From positions 144,109-208,108 of the forward strand of contig CALHPK010000001.1 of NCBI GenBank assembly GCA_938036315.1: a stretch of DNA of 64,000 nucleotides, in the 5' to 3' direction. The position numbers and the translations under genes were made by a program. The notes below the pieces were generated by a model. The model made no database searches and had not been told where the DNA came from. It saw only the letters and a list, made by a program, of their open reading frames with translations. How positions within the stretch are numbered: the stretch's first letter is position 1; each line of letters opens with the position of its first letter. Below, one piece after another: positions 33,078 to 42,489 of this stretch. The stretch comes from an uncultured bacterium. Its GTDB lineage: Bacteria > Calescibacteriota > Calescibacteriia > Calescibacteriales > Calescibacteriaceae.

Positions 33078-34970
33078 ATGGATACCTGGGGGAAAATAAT
33101 AGTCCTATCTCCACTCATAGGAGCAACTATAAACCTACTTATTCTTGCGTATGAGCATTTGAAAAATCAAGAAAAAGAGAAACAGAAGAGAAACCATAGT
33201 AGTCATGCTAATCACAGCAGTCATGCTGAACAAGGCCACGGGCTAACTCCAATCAAATGGATCTCTGGTTTTATATCATCTCTTGCAGTACTGACTTCAT
33301 TTGTAGGCTCTCTTCTGATATTCAAAAGAGAAAATTTCTCGCTCGAACTTATTGCATGGCTTCCCTTGGAGTCGGTAAAAATCTCTATTTCAGCTCTGTA
33401 TGATGAACTTTCTAAAACCGCACTTTTATATATAACTGGAGTTTCTACTCTTATACATATCTACTCCATAGGGTATATGTCACACGATAGAGGATTCATA
33501 AGGTATTTTATGCTCCTTAATTTGTTTGTTTTCTTTATGATCCAGATCGTCGTAGCAGATAACTTACTACAAATCTTTTTGGGCTGGGAAGGTGTCGGTT
33601 TATGCTCATACCTACTTATTGGGTTCTGGTATTCTGTTTTTGAGAATGCAAGAGCTGGTTTTAAGGCATTCATAACAAATAGAATTGGTGATTTTGGATT
33701 TATAGTCGGAATAGCTCTGGTACTTCTTTACACAGGGGACGTAAACTACTCAGCATTGAAAAATATCCCGACCGATAAAGTGTTTCTTGTTGCATTCTTT
33801 CTGTTCATGGGAGCAATGGGTAAAAGCGCACAGGGACCTTTATGGCTTTGGCTACCAGATGCAATGCGTGGACCTACCCCAGTTTCAGCCCTAATCCACG
33901 CAGCAACAATGGTAACCGCTGGGGTATATATGACCGTAAGATTGAAAGAAATCTTTCTCACTCCATCTGCTTCAGAGCTTGTATTCTGGATAGGCATAAT
34001 AACCTGCCTTCTTATGGGAGTTTTCGGGTTGTTCGAGCGTGATATAAAGAGAGTTCTTGCATTCTCGACTTTATCCCAGCTTGGACTTATGTTCTGCGGA
34101 GCTGCTTCACATCAGCCTTACTCTGGAATCTTCCATGTGTTTGAACACAGCTTCTTCAAAGCAGCTTTATTCCTAATATCTGGAATGCTCATGCATGCAT
34201 TTGCGGATACAACAGATATATACAAGCTCAGGGAAAATAAACCTGCAGAGCGCGGTATGATGCTAAGCACTCTTGGGTTCTTAATAGCTTCGCTCGCAAT
34301 GAGCGGAGTGTTCCCACTTTCGGGATTCTGGTCAAAAGAGTCTATAATCATGGCAGTATCAGAAAAATTTGGAGAAACAGGAGCGGTCCTTATGCTTATG
34401 GCTTCCTTTATAACCCCGCTTTATATGTTCCGCGCATTCTTCATAGTTTTCGGTGGTCAAAAATTTAAATTCTCCCTCTCCCCATCCCTTGAGGGAGGCT
34501 CCCTTATGTTCTTCCCAGTGATAACCTTAGTTGTACTGTCGGTTATCGGCGGAATTTTCAATGTAGGAGCATGGCTCGGGGAAGAGTACGGATACTCCGC
34601 ACAGGCTCATCACTCAGAAATATTAGCAAACCCTGTACTTATCCATATCATAGTGCTTTTAGCAATCGCAATAGCCTACTTTCTGTTCTCAAAAGGTGAA
34701 GAACCTAAAGAGGAAGGGATGAAGAAAATTTTGTGGAAAAAATTATATCTTAATGAAGCTGAAGAGTGGACATTAATCGGGTCAGCTATAGTGATGACAA
34801 AGATTATATACTCATTTCTGGAAAGATTAATTATTGAGGGATTCTACTCCTCCGTTGCTTTTATTTCTAAGGCTGCGGGAAGCCTTATTGCAATTGTACA
34901 CGGAGGAAGCCCTAACCGACTTGTAATTCTGCTAATTTTGGCAATATTGCTTGCAATCATTTTCCTATAA
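33078..34970 (+). CDS. nuoL: NADH-quinone oxidoreductase subunit L with a His-rich loop
   Basis: The largest proton-pumping antiporter-like subunit, 630 residues and about 16 helices. NLLQIFLGWEGVGLCSYLLIGFW holds the conserved Glu and LWLPDAMRGPTPVSALIHAATMV the pump Lys/His channel. The C-terminal lateral helix and anchor follow. After the first membrane helix a cytoplasmic or periplasmic loop contains NHSSHANHSSHAEQGHG, a twice-repeated His motif that ordinary NuoL lacks. It sits 2 bases after nuoK. Confidence 0.95.
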   Translation: MDTWGKIIVLSPLIGATINLLILAYEHLKNQEKEKQKRNHSSHANHSSHAEQGHGLTPIKWISGFISSLAVLTSFVGSLLIFKRENFSLELIAWLPLESVKISISALYDELSKTALLYITGVSTLIHIYSIGYMSHDRGFIRYFMLLNLFVFFMIQIVVADNLLQIFLGWEGVGLCSYLLIGFWYSVFENARAGFKAFITNRIGDFGFIVGIALVLLYTGDVNYSALKNIPTDKVFLVAFFLFMGAMGKSAQGPLWLWLPDAMRGPTPVSALIHAATMVTAGVYMTVRLKEIFLTPSASELVFWIGIITCLLMGVFGLFERDIKRVLAFSTLSQLGLMFCGAASHQPYSGIFHVFEHSFFKAALFLISGMLMHAFADTTDIYKLRENKPAERGMMLSTLGFLIASLAMSGVFPLSGFWSKESIIMAVSEKFGETGAVLMLMASFITPLYMFRAFFIVFGGQKFKFSLSPSLEGGSLMFFPVITLVVLSVIGGIFNVGAWLGEEYGYSAQAHHSEILANPVLIHIIVLLAIAIAYFLFSKGEEPKEEGMKKILWKKLYLNEAEEWTLIGSAIVMTKIIYSFLERLIIEGFYSSVAFISKAAGSLIAIVHGGSPNRLVILLILAILLAIIFL

Positions 34971-34985
34971 AGGAGAGTGAAGATT

Positions 34986-36443
34986 ATGGATGCAGTCAAA
35001 CTTACCTTACTCCTTCCCTTTGTAGGGGCAATAACTTCTCTATTTCTGAGAAATATATTTGTTGGACTTAGCTTCTCATTAGCAACCTTGATATCCTCTC
35101 TCTTCATACCCATCGGATACACAGATAAAATAATATTAAGCGAGCAGGTGGGACTTTCAATATCTTTACATATTGATGGACTAAATCTACCACTGATTAT
35201 TCTCACAACTGGATTGTTTTTTCTTGTCTTTTTATACGCAACAGTAGAGAAGCGAGAAAGAAAAGATGAATATATATTCTTATTCTTACTCCTTGAGGCT
35301 TTTGTCATACCGACTTTTCTGACACAAAACCTACTTATCTTCTACTTCTTCTTTGACGCAATCTTGATTCCTATGTTCTTCATAATTGGAATATGGGGAA
35401 CTGGTAAGAAAGTGTACTCAGCTTACAAATTTGTTCTTTTCACATTCTTTGGAGGAGTATTTCTTCTTATCTGTATAATTTACATTGGCAAGGAAGTTTT
35501 TGCAGAATCAGGGAAACTTTCATTTGAACTTGAAGACTTTGTTGAAGTTTGTCGCAAGTTTGACTACAATACGAAAATCTTACTCTTCCTTGGATTTTTC
35601 TTAGCTTTCGCCGTTAAAATCCCGCTCATTCCCCTGCATGTCTGGCTTCCTGACGCTCATACAGAAGCCCCAACCGGTGGAAGTGTTATACTTGCCGGAA
35701 TACTCCTTAAAATTGGCTCATATGCGTTCCTGAGGTTCGCCATACCTCTCTTCCCCGATATCGTAAAAGATTACTACCTTTACATATCTTACCTATCTGT
35801 TATAGGAATAATCTTCGGAGCAATACTAGCCCTTTCTCAGAACGATATAAAAAGACTTATAGCATATTCCTCGGTATCTCACATGGGCTATGTTATGCTT
35901 GGCTCGGTAGCTTTCTCAAGCTTAGATAACAGACTAGTTTATGAAGGACTACAGGGTGCAATATTGCAGATGATAAATCATGGAATTGCAACAGGAGCTT
36001 TATTTTTCCTCGTCGGGATGCTCTACGAAAGAACTCACACCCGTATGATCTCAGACTACTCAGGCATCGCGTCACGAGTTCCTATCCTAACATTCTTCTT
36101 TATGATATTCACCTTATCTTCAATCGGCTTCCCATCAACCGGTGGATTCATAGGAGAGATCCTTGTCATTTTAGGTGCCATAAAATCAAATGTCGTAGTC
36201 GGAATCATCACTGCTGCTGGTGCAATCTTATCCGCAGGATATATGTTATATCTCATACTTCGCGTATTTTTCGGAGAGTACAGAGAAAATAAAGCCACAG
36301 AACATCTTGATGACATAAAAATAATCGAGATCATAACTCTTATCCCATTGGCAATTTTCGTCTTTCTGATTGGAATTTATCCAAAACCACTTATGGGAAT
36401 TATAAGCAATGGAATCGAATTCATCTGGAGGAGCTTGCAATGA
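34986..36443 (+). CDS. nuoM: NADH-quinone oxidoreductase subunit M
   Basis: A proton-pumping subunit of complex I, 485 residues with about 14 helices. PLIPLHVWLPDAHTEAPTGG and LIAYSSVSHMGYV are characteristic; the channel Lys lies in LAGILLKIGSYAFLR. A GTG at 34977 is also in frame, but AGGAG at 34971-34975 is better placed for the ATG at 34986. Its stop overlaps the nuoN ATG. Confidence 0.95.
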   Translation: MDAVKLTLLLPFVGAITSLFLRNIFVGLSFSLATLISSLFIPIGYTDKIILSEQVGLSISLHIDGLNLPLIILTTGLFFLVFLYATVEKRERKDEYIFLFLLLEAFVIPTFLTQNLLIFYFFFDAILIPMFFIIGIWGTGKKVYSAYKFVLFTFFGGVFLLICIIYIGKEVFAESGKLSFELEDFVEVCRKFDYNTKILLFLGFFLAFAVKIPLIPLHVWLPDAHTEAPTGGSVILAGILLKIGSYAFLRFAIPLFPDIVKDYYLYISYLSVIGIIFGAILALSQNDIKRLIAYSSVSHMGYVMLGSVAFSSLDNRLVYEGLQGAILQMINHGIATGALFFLVGMLYERTHTRMISDYSGIASRVPILTFFFMIFTLSSIGFPSTGGFIGEILVILGAIKSNVVVGIITAAGAILSAGYMLYLILRVFFGEYRENKATEHLDDIKIIEIITLIPLAIFVFLIGIYPKPLMGIISNGIEFIWRSLQ

Positions 36444-37834
36444 ATTATAACGGAATAATTATAGAAGACGTAATAAAGGTATGGGGGATTTTTGGAGCCT
36501 CTATTTTTATCTCGGTTCTGGGAGTCATAGTATCACGAGCCCGTAAAAACTTCATCATAAGCTGGATTGCAACTTTTATCTCAATTGTCCTTATTTTTAT
36601 CTTCTCACTATTCGGAGATGAGAGGATATCCGATCCATTCGGTGCAGTCTCATTTGATAAAATATTCTACACAAGCACCTTCTTTCTCTCTACATTTTCC
36701 ATCGCTTCACTTTTCATATCACTTGGAGAAATCTACTCAAAAGAAAAGCTTTTCCCGGAATATTTTCTATTTATTACTTTAGGATTGCTCGGTGGAATCA
36801 TCCTTACAAGCTCAAAAGACCTCCTCACTCTATTCATAGCCATAGAACTTATGTCCTTTCCCATTTATGCTATGGTATATGCATTGAGAGAGAGAATAGG
36901 AGTTGAAGCATCCTTCAAATACTTTATATCAGGAGCAATATTTTCCCTCTTTTACCTATTTGGATTCTCACTTTACCTGATGTCGGAAGAAACTATATCT
37001 ATTCAGAATCCTCAGACCCTTCTGGGGATCATTGGAATAGTTTTTGTTCTCTTTTCTCTTTTATTCAAAGCTGGAGCTGCTCCATTTCACTTTTGGGTTC
37101 CAGATGTTTATCAAGGAGCACCATCATCAACAGTATCCTTTGCTGGATCCGTTGTCAAATTCTCGTCATTCGTTGCTATTCTGAGAATATCAGAAATAAC
37201 CGAAGGGACACTCTCCTTTCTTATTTCCGCAATCGTAATCCTATCCGTCGCTATCGGTGCTCTCTCAGCACTTGTACAAAAAGAAATAAAAAGGCTCATA
37301 GCTTACTCATCAATTTCACACTCAGGATTTATAGCCTTATTTATTCTCGCCTTAGGTAACCACAATTTCAGAGAATATTTTATGTTTTATTTAACAACAT
37401 ATGGCATAGCAACAGTGGGAATATTCGGAATTTTATCAATGTTCAAGAATACCTTAGTTGAGCTACAAGATATCTGTGGCTTTGCTAGAGTTCACAGATT
37501 CTTTGGAATGCTTATATCCATTTTTCTGATATATTTTTCTGGAATCCCAGCAACAGCAGGTTTTATAGCAAAATACCTTGCATTCTACTCAGCCTTGTCT
37601 GCTGGAGAAATTATTCCGGTTATCGTAGCTGGAATCGGTAGCTTAATTTCTCTATACTTTTACTTTCTGCCACCGGTCAGAATGTTTATGGATGAGATAA
37701 AAAGAGAAGTCGGGTTCTCTGTGAATCCAGTTATTGGTATCATCTCCTTGCTGATTGCCATATTCTTAATTCTCTCTGGCTTCTTCCCAAACTTATTTTT
37801 CACAGCTTTTCGAGCAATTCCTTTATCTTCCTGA
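36440..37834 (+). CDS. nuoN: NADH-quinone oxidoreductase subunit N
   Basis: The last antiporter-like subunit of complex I, 464 residues. PFHFWVPDVYQGAPSSTVSF and RLIAYSSISHSGFI are the conserved channel motifs, and LLTLFIAIELMSFPIYAMVY carries the conserved Glu. It overlaps nuoM by 4 bases at the start and shares 35 bases at the end with the convergent uracil-DNA glycosylase gene. Confidence 0.95.
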   Translation: MNYNGIIIEDVIKVWGIFGASIFISVLGVIVSRARKNFIISWIATFISIVLIFIFSLFGDERISDPFGAVSFDKIFYTSTFFLSTFSIASLFISLGEIYSKEKLFPEYFLFITLGLLGGIILTSSKDLLTLFIAIELMSFPIYAMVYALRERIGVEASFKYFISGAIFSLFYLFGFSLYLMSEETISIQNPQTLLGIIGIVFVLFSLLFKAGAAPFHFWVPDVYQGAPSSTVSFAGSVVKFSSFVAILRISEITEGTLSFLISAIVILSVAIGALSALVQKEIKRLIAYSSISHSGFIALFILALGNHNFREYFMFYLTTYGIATVGIFGILSMFKNTLVELQDICGFARVHRFFGMLISIFLIYFSGIPATAGFIAKYLAFYSALSAGEIIPVIVAGIGSLISLYFYFLPPVRMFMDEIKREVGFSVNPVIGIISLLIAIFLILSGFFPNLFFTAFRAIPLSS

Positions 37835-38606
37835 AATCCTCAGTCATAATTTCCATCTGATTTGGATTTCTTACCACAAAAGCTGGGTGGAACGTCACGA
37901 ACACGGTATAGCCTGGTCTTGTAAAGTATTGTCCTCTCAGTTCAGATATTTTTTCTTCTTTCCCGAGCAATACCTTAGCAGCGGGTGCCCCCAAAGCTAC
38001 AACGAGCTTGGGTTTTATAATCCTCAGCTCTTCGAAAAGATACGGTGAACATGCATCGATCTCTGGCTTGGTAGGAGTTCTGTTATTTGGCGGACGGCAT
38101 CTAACAACATTGGTTATGAACACCTGTTCTCTTGAAAGCTTGAGTTCTTCCTTTATAATTTTTTCAAGTAGTTTGCCTGACTTTCCCACAAAAGGTTTTC
38201 CAGATTTATCTTCTTCATATCCTGGAGCTTCACCAACAAAAACCACCTGCGCAGATGGTGCTCCATCCCCCGGAACAGCTTTTTTCCTGTCTCTCCAGAG
38301 CTCGCAATTTTTGCAGGATCTTATCCTATCTGCAATATCATTGATAAGCCTTTTCTTCTCTTCAAGAACTATATTGTATGGATCTGGTAATGATAAACAG
38401 CGTAATAAAGCTTTGTCGAAAACAGAAATTTTTTCTCTGCTACCCAATCCCCCTCCTCCCTGATTCCGACCACTTTCTGCTATATTCCCTTCCCCTTCCT
38501 TCTTTTCCTCTCTATCATCTATATAGATTTCTCCGAAAATCTCTTCGATGAAAGATATGTACTCCTCTATTGCTTCCATTACATCCTTTTCTGATAACTC
38601 TACCAC
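37800..38606 (-). CDS. type 4 uracil-DNA glycosylase (4Fe-4S)
   Basis: A base-excision-repair enzyme that removes uracil from DNA; family 4 is typical of thermophiles and many bacteria. Cys98, Cys101, Cys170 and Cys186 are placed to bind the 4Fe-4S cluster. GEAPGYEED (125-133) is the water-activating motif, TNVVRCRPPNNR the second, and FHPAFVVRNP the C-terminal His motif. The N-terminal 60 residues are an acidic, Gly-rich extension of unclear role. It starts with GTG at 38606 and shares 35 bases with the nuoN end. Confidence 0.93.
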   Translation of the reverse strand: MVELSEKDVMEAIEEYISFIEEIFGEIYIDDREEKKEGEGNIAESGRNQGGGGLGSREKISVFDKALLRCLSLPDPYNIVLEEKKRLINDIADRIRSCKNCELWRDRKKAVPGDGAPSAQVVFVGEAPGYEEDKSGKPFVGKSGKLLEKIIKEELKLSREQVFITNVVRCRPPNNRTPTKPEIDACSPYLFEELRIIKPKLVVALGAPAAKVLLGKEEKISELRGQYFTRPGYTVFVTFHPAFVVRNPNQMEIMTEDFRKIKELLEKL

Positions 38607-38629
38607 AGGTGCTTAAAAATTTTGCCGAT

Positions 38630-39190
38630 CTACCTCAAGATAAACTGCTCCCACTCAGGATAGAATTTCAGATCTATATCTCTCGCATTGAGTATGCTTA
38701 TGAATGGGATATGAGGCTCCTTTATTAGAGTCATATTTGCTTCCTCAGGAGTTCTATCTCCTTTTTTTATGTTACAATCCATACAACTTGTTACAACATT
38801 CATCCAATCTGTTTTTCCTCCTCGAGATTTTGGAACAACATGATCTACGGTTAAGTTTTTGTATGATACCCTCATTCCACAGTACTGACACCTGAAACCA
38901 TCTCTTATGAATACCCCTAACCGTGATACTTTTGGTTTACTCATATGAAAACTTACGCTCGATCGCGTTATTACGATTTTTGGTATCCTTATTTTTCTTG
39001 AAACTGTGGATATGTATTCCTCGTCCTCGGATGGTTCAAATTCAAACCACTCATATATGGTATATGTTGAAAAATCGGAATCGAGCACATATGCAGATTC
39101 CCTAAAGAGTAACAAAAAGGCATGTTTCAGATTGCTAACATAGCAGGGGATATAGTTTTTATTGAGAACCAGAACCGCTCTTTTGACCAA
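38630..39190 (-). CDS. HNH endonuclease
   Basis: A 186-residue protein with an N-terminal domain that begins VLVLNKNYIPCYVSNLKHAF, found in a widespread bacterial HNH family, and a C-terminal HNH nuclease fold: CQYCGMRV, VDHVVPKSRGG (catalytic His), WMNVVTSCMDCN, KKGDRTPEE. The two CxxC pairs bind zinc. The only start is TTG at 39190; the frame is open about 50 codons upstream but without another start codon. It lies 23 bases from the uracil-DNA glycosylase on the same strand, so a repair link is possible but not shown. Confidence 0.88.
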   Translation of the reverse strand: MVKRAVLVLNKNYIPCYVSNLKHAFLLLFRESAYVLDSDFSTYTIYEWFEFEPSEDEEYISTVSRKIRIPKIVITRSSVSFHMSKPKVSRLGVFIRDGFRCQYCGMRVSYKNLTVDHVVPKSRGGKTDWMNVVTSCMDCNIKKGDRTPEEANMTLIKEPHIPFISILNARDIDLKFYPEWEQFILR

Positions 39191-39420
39191 CTTCGAGCTA
39201 TTACGCTTTGGGCTTGGGCTTGGGTATAAATTACTTATGTATAGTGTTTCCCCTGCTTCTGTCTGCGGAAAATAGCTTGATTCAGTCCCATTATTGCTAT
39301 TTCTCTTAACAAAGAAGGCTTCTCACCCCCTTTCTAATATTATTATAATAAGCAACAAAAGTAAAAAATTAATCAAAATTGCGATATTTTACCAAAAGTA
39401 AAAATATCTTCTATTCAAAT
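39191..39420. other. 230-base spacer with short G-rich repeat
   Basis: No gene is visible. GGGCTT is repeated in tandem near 39210-39223. The remainder is AT-rich and probably carries signals for the divergent genes. Confidence 0.4.
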
Positions 39421-40206
39421 TCATCTACCTTTCCATTCTGGTTTTCTTTTCTGGAAGAATGCAGATACTCCTTCAATAAGATCTTCAGTCATAAAGTTTA
39501 CAGAGAGCAATGTTGATAGGAACTCTAAGGATCTTGAGAATTCTAATTCTCTTGCGACATAATAAGCCCGCCTTCCTAACCGCAGAATCGCAGGGCTTTT
39601 CTCGAGAAGCTTACTAGCTATTTCCTGAACTTTAATATCTAACTGTTCTGGTTTGACAACATAGTTTATGAAACCAAGTTGCATAGCTTCAGTTGCGGAG
39701 ATTTTCTCACCGGTTAGCATAAGCTCGAGAAGTTTTTTGGGATTAGCTGTCACCCTGATCAAAGTTGCCAGAATTATGTATGGGAAGAGTCCGATATTTA
39801 TTTCAGGAGTCCCGAATCTTGCGGTCTCAACCGAGACTGCTATATCAGATGCGCAAACTATTCCGAATCCGCCACCGAGAGCATCACCGTTTACCCTTGC
39901 AATCACAGGCTTTGAGTAATTTTCCAGAACTCTGAATATTTCCGCAAATTTTCTTGCGCCTTCATATCTTGCAAGAAAGTGAGTTTCCTCACTCCCGGAA
40001 GGTCTGAGATCTCCCCCTGCAGAAAAAGCTTTGTCTCCAGCTCCAGTTACTATAACAATTTTCACATCTTTATCTTCATCTAGCTTCTTCAGCGCATCAA
40101 GAAATTCGGTTACGACCTTTTGTGATATAGCGTTTCTTGCTTCGGGGCGATTAAATGTTATCGTACCTTTAGCATCACTTACTTCAAGAATTAAAGTTTC
40201 ATACAT
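39421..40206 (-). CDS. enoyl-CoA hydratase/isomerase family protein
   Basis: A crotonase-fold enzyme, 261 residues from the preferred ATG at 40206; an upstream TTG at 40329 would add 41 residues unlike the family. The hallmark segments are TFNRPEARNAIS, AFSAGGDLR and GGGFGIVCASDIAVS (oxyanion hole), then FGTPEINIGLFP, where the catalytic Glu is retained at GTPEI. It probably hydrates or isomerises an acyl-CoA in beta-oxidation or a related pathway. No partner gene is nearby, so the substrate is open. Confidence 0.88.
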   Translation of the reverse strand: MYETLILEVSDAKGTITFNRPEARNAISQKVVTEFLDALKKLDEDKDVKIVIVTGAGDKAFSAGGDLRPSGSEETHFLARYEGARKFAEIFRVLENYSKPVIARVNGDALGGGFGIVCASDIAVSVETARFGTPEINIGLFPYIILATLIRVTANPKKLLELMLTGEKISATEAMQLGFINYVVKPEQLDIKVQEIASKLLEKSPAILRLGRRAYYVARELEFSRSLEFLSTLLSVNFMTEDLIEGVSAFFQKRKPEWKGR

Positions 40207-40381
40207 AACTTCAAATTTGAACAAATATTCAAAAGATTTTTCAATTTCAGAAAATTTCAAATCCTGGAGAATTCCAAAAATACCAAACACAAAACCATAA
40301 TGAATCACAGAATTTACTTTTCCGAGCAAATTTCTGAAATTTACTTTTGAAAAGTGAAATATAACTAAATAGTAGTTGGTC
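40207..40381. other. 175-base spacer with a possible tRNA-Lys promoter
   Basis: No gene is visible. TTGAAA (40347-40352) and TAGTAG (40370-40375) are 17 bases apart and end 6 bases before tRNA-Lys; the -10 match is weak. Confidence 0.3.
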
Positions 40382-40453
40382 AGGCTGTTAGCTCAGGGGA
40401 AGAGCACCGGCCTTTTAAGCCGGGGGTCGCGGGTTCAAATCCCGCACAGCCTA
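40382..40453 (+). tRNA. tRNA-Lys (anticodon TTT)
   Basis: A full cloverleaf: acceptor AGGCTGT/ACAGCCT, D arm GCTC-AGGGGAA-GAGC, anticodon arm CCGGC-CTTTTAA-GCCGG with anticodon TTT, T arm GCGGG-TTCAAAT-CCCGC and discriminator A. CCA is not encoded (CAA follows). A GTG-started slipin gene begins 10 bases after the tRNA. Confidence 0.98.
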
Positions 40454-40463
40454 CAAATTTCAA

Positions 40464-41282
40464 GTGGAATTTACAACCTGGCTCCCAATTGTCATACTAG
40501 CAATATTCATACTTTCATCAGCAATAAAAATCTTACAGGAATACGAAAGAGGTGTCATCTTCAGACTCGGAAGACTAGCAGGGGTAAGAGGCCCCGGTCT
40601 TGTACTAATAATCCCACTTATAGATAAAATGGTGAAAGTATCTCTGAGAATAATAACCATGGATATAACTCCACAAGATGTCATAACAAAAGATAACGTC
40701 TCAATAAAGGTGAATGCAGTAGTTTATTTCAGAGTCGTAGATCCTGCAAAAGCAATAGTATCGGTCGAAAATTACATATATGCAACAAGCCAGCTAGCTC
40801 AAACCACACTAAGATCCGTCTGCGGTGAAGCGGAACTAGATGAACTTTTAGCACATCGAGAAAAGGTAAACACAAAAATCCAGTCTATACTTGATAGAAT
40901 GACTGAACCATGGGGAATAAAAATATCAGCGGTTGAAGTGAAACATATAGACCTACCAGAAGAAATGAGAAGAGCTATGGCAAGACAAGCAGAAGCAGAA
41001 AGAGAAAGAAGAGCCAAGATAACTCTAGCAGAAGCAGAACTCCAGGCTTCGCAAAAACTAAAAGAAGCAGCAGATACATTGGCTAAAAATCCAATAACCG
41101 TCCAACTGAGATTCCTGCAAACAGTAAGCGAACTTGCAACAGAAAAAACAGCAACGCTAATCCTCCCAATTCCTATAGAACTTCTGGGCTTCCTCAAACT
41201 CCCAATACAAGACCTGTTAAAACAAGAAAAACAACCAGAAGCCCTTCAAAAACCACAAGAACAAACAACACAACAAGGATGA
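40464..41282 (+). CDS. slipin/stomatin-like SPFH-domain protein
   Basis: A membrane-anchored scaffold protein of the prokaryotic stomatin (slipin) group, 272 residues. One N-terminal membrane segment ([15 protein letters not shown]) precedes the SPFH domain with [26 protein letters not shown] and [21 protein letters not shown] charged coiled coil rich in Ala and Glu follows, with the slipin end [12 protein letters not shown]. Slipins often pair with an NfeD protease, which is not here. The GTG start lies 10 bases after tRNA-Lys and has no ribosome binding site, but it gives the expected N-terminus. Confidence 0.9.
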   Translation: MEFTTWLPIVILAIFILSSAIKILQEYERGVIFRLGRLAGVRGPGLVLIIPLIDKMVKVSLRIITMDITPQDVITKDNVSIKVNAVVYFRVVDPAKAIVSVENYIYATSQLAQTTLRSVCGEAELDELLAHREKVNTKIQSILDRMTEPWGIKISAVEVKHIDLPEEMRRAMARQAEAERERRAKITLAEAELQASQKLKEAADTLAKNPITVQLRFLQTVSELATEKTATLILPIPIELLGFLKLPIQDLLKQEKQPEALQKPQEQTTQQG

Positions 41283-41359
41283 TAAAACTCAACTTAAATC
41301 AGCACCCCTATCATAACTCAAAATAAAACTTAGGCTTCTGATATTGCTAATTTATAAGT

Positions 41360-42487
41360 ATGCCTGGTCAAAACCCCAACAATAACTTCAGAAATAATTA
41401 CAAAGGACTTCCCGAACTGATCAGGCTCAGAGCAGAAATAGATAAAATTGACAACAAAATAGTATCACTAATCAACAAAAGGGCAAAAATAGCAAAAAAA
41501 ATTTATGAAATAAAAGCTAAAAACAACTTTGAAATTTTCGATGTTGAAAGAGAACACGAAAAAATTATACAGCTCTCATCACAAGCAGAACTTTTCCCCA
41601 AAAGCTCAATGGAGCAGGTTTTCCTTGAGATACTGTCCGGAACCAGAAAATTAGGAGGAGAAATCAAAGTGGGGTATCTCGGTCCAGAAGGAAGTTTCTC
41701 CCATGAGTCGGCATTGAGGATATTTGGAAGTGCCTCATCTTTCACGCCACTAAAAGGTATCGATGAAGTATTCAAGTCCGTTGCTGAAAATAAAGTTGAT
41801 TACGGTGTTATTCCCCTGGAGAATTCAAGAGATGGACTTGTAGGGGAGACACTCGACTCACTCATCGAATACACCACAAAGATAATTTATGAAGTATCTT
41901 TAGAAGTTTCTTTTGCTTTTCTATCTAAGCAAAAAAGCTTTGACAATATCAAAAGAATTTATTCGCATCCCAAGGCTGTCGCTCAATGTTCAAGATGGAT
42001 AAAGGAAAAATTCGGCAACACCGTCGAAATAGTTTACACTAACTCCACCTCAGAAGGGGCTAATAAAGCTGCAGAAGATGAATTTGCAGGCGCTATCGCT
42101 TCTGAAAAAATGGCAAAAATACTAGGACTTAATGTACTTGAAAGGCAAATTCAAGACTTCTGGGGAGGAAGAACAGATTTTATTGTCATCACCTCAAAAA
42201 ATAATATCCATTGTAAATTCAGCGGACACGATGTAAGGGTAGCTTTATGCTTCTCTGTAAATGATGAACCGGGAGCACTTCACAGAGCACTAACTCCATT
42301 TGCCAAATATAAAATAAATATGAAAAAAATCCACTCAAGACCAGATAAACACACGTCAAGATATAACTTTTTCGTTGAAGCCCAACTAAGTAACATCAAA
42401 AATTTTGAATTAGCTATACAAAAAGTGAAAAAGATATCGACTTTCTTCAAAGAATTCGGGAGATTCTATCACAGAGATATTTCCTGA
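41360..42487 (+). CDS. pheA: bifunctional chorismate mutase/prephenate dehydratase
   Basis: Converts chorismate to prephenate and then to phenylpyruvate for phenylalanine synthesis. Three domains are visible in 375 residues: an AroQ helical mutase at about 18-95 (RLRAEIDKIDNKIVSLINKR), a dehydratase at about 100-280 (VGYLGPEGSFS, GVIPLENSRDGLVG), and an ACT domain (PGALHRAL and HSRPDK) that senses phenylalanine. The dehydratase motif normally reading TRF is here RTDF, with Asp in place of Arg. The stop codon almost touches convergent murE (2-base gap). Confidence 0.93.
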   Translation: MPGQNPNNNFRNNYKGLPELIRLRAEIDKIDNKIVSLINKRAKIAKKIYEIKAKNNFEIFDVEREHEKIIQLSSQAELFPKSSMEQVFLEILSGTRKLGGEIKVGYLGPEGSFSHESALRIFGSASSFTPLKGIDEVFKSVAENKVDYGVIPLENSRDGLVGETLDSLIEYTTKIIYEVSLEVSFAFLSKQKSFDNIKRIYSHPKAVAQCSRWIKEKFGNTVEIVYTNSTSEGANKAAEDEFAGAIASEKMAKILGLNVLERQIQDFWGGRTDFIVITSKNNIHCKFSGHDVRVALCFSVNDEPGALHRALTPFAKYKINMKKIHSRPDKHTSRYNFFVEAQLSNIKNFELAIQKVKKISTFFKEFGRFYHRDIS

Positions 42488-42489
42488 AT

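Noticed and set aside
37800-37834. Frameshift at the nuoN/uracil-DNA glycosylase junction
   Set aside because: Both proteins end normally; the 35 bases are a convergent overlap.
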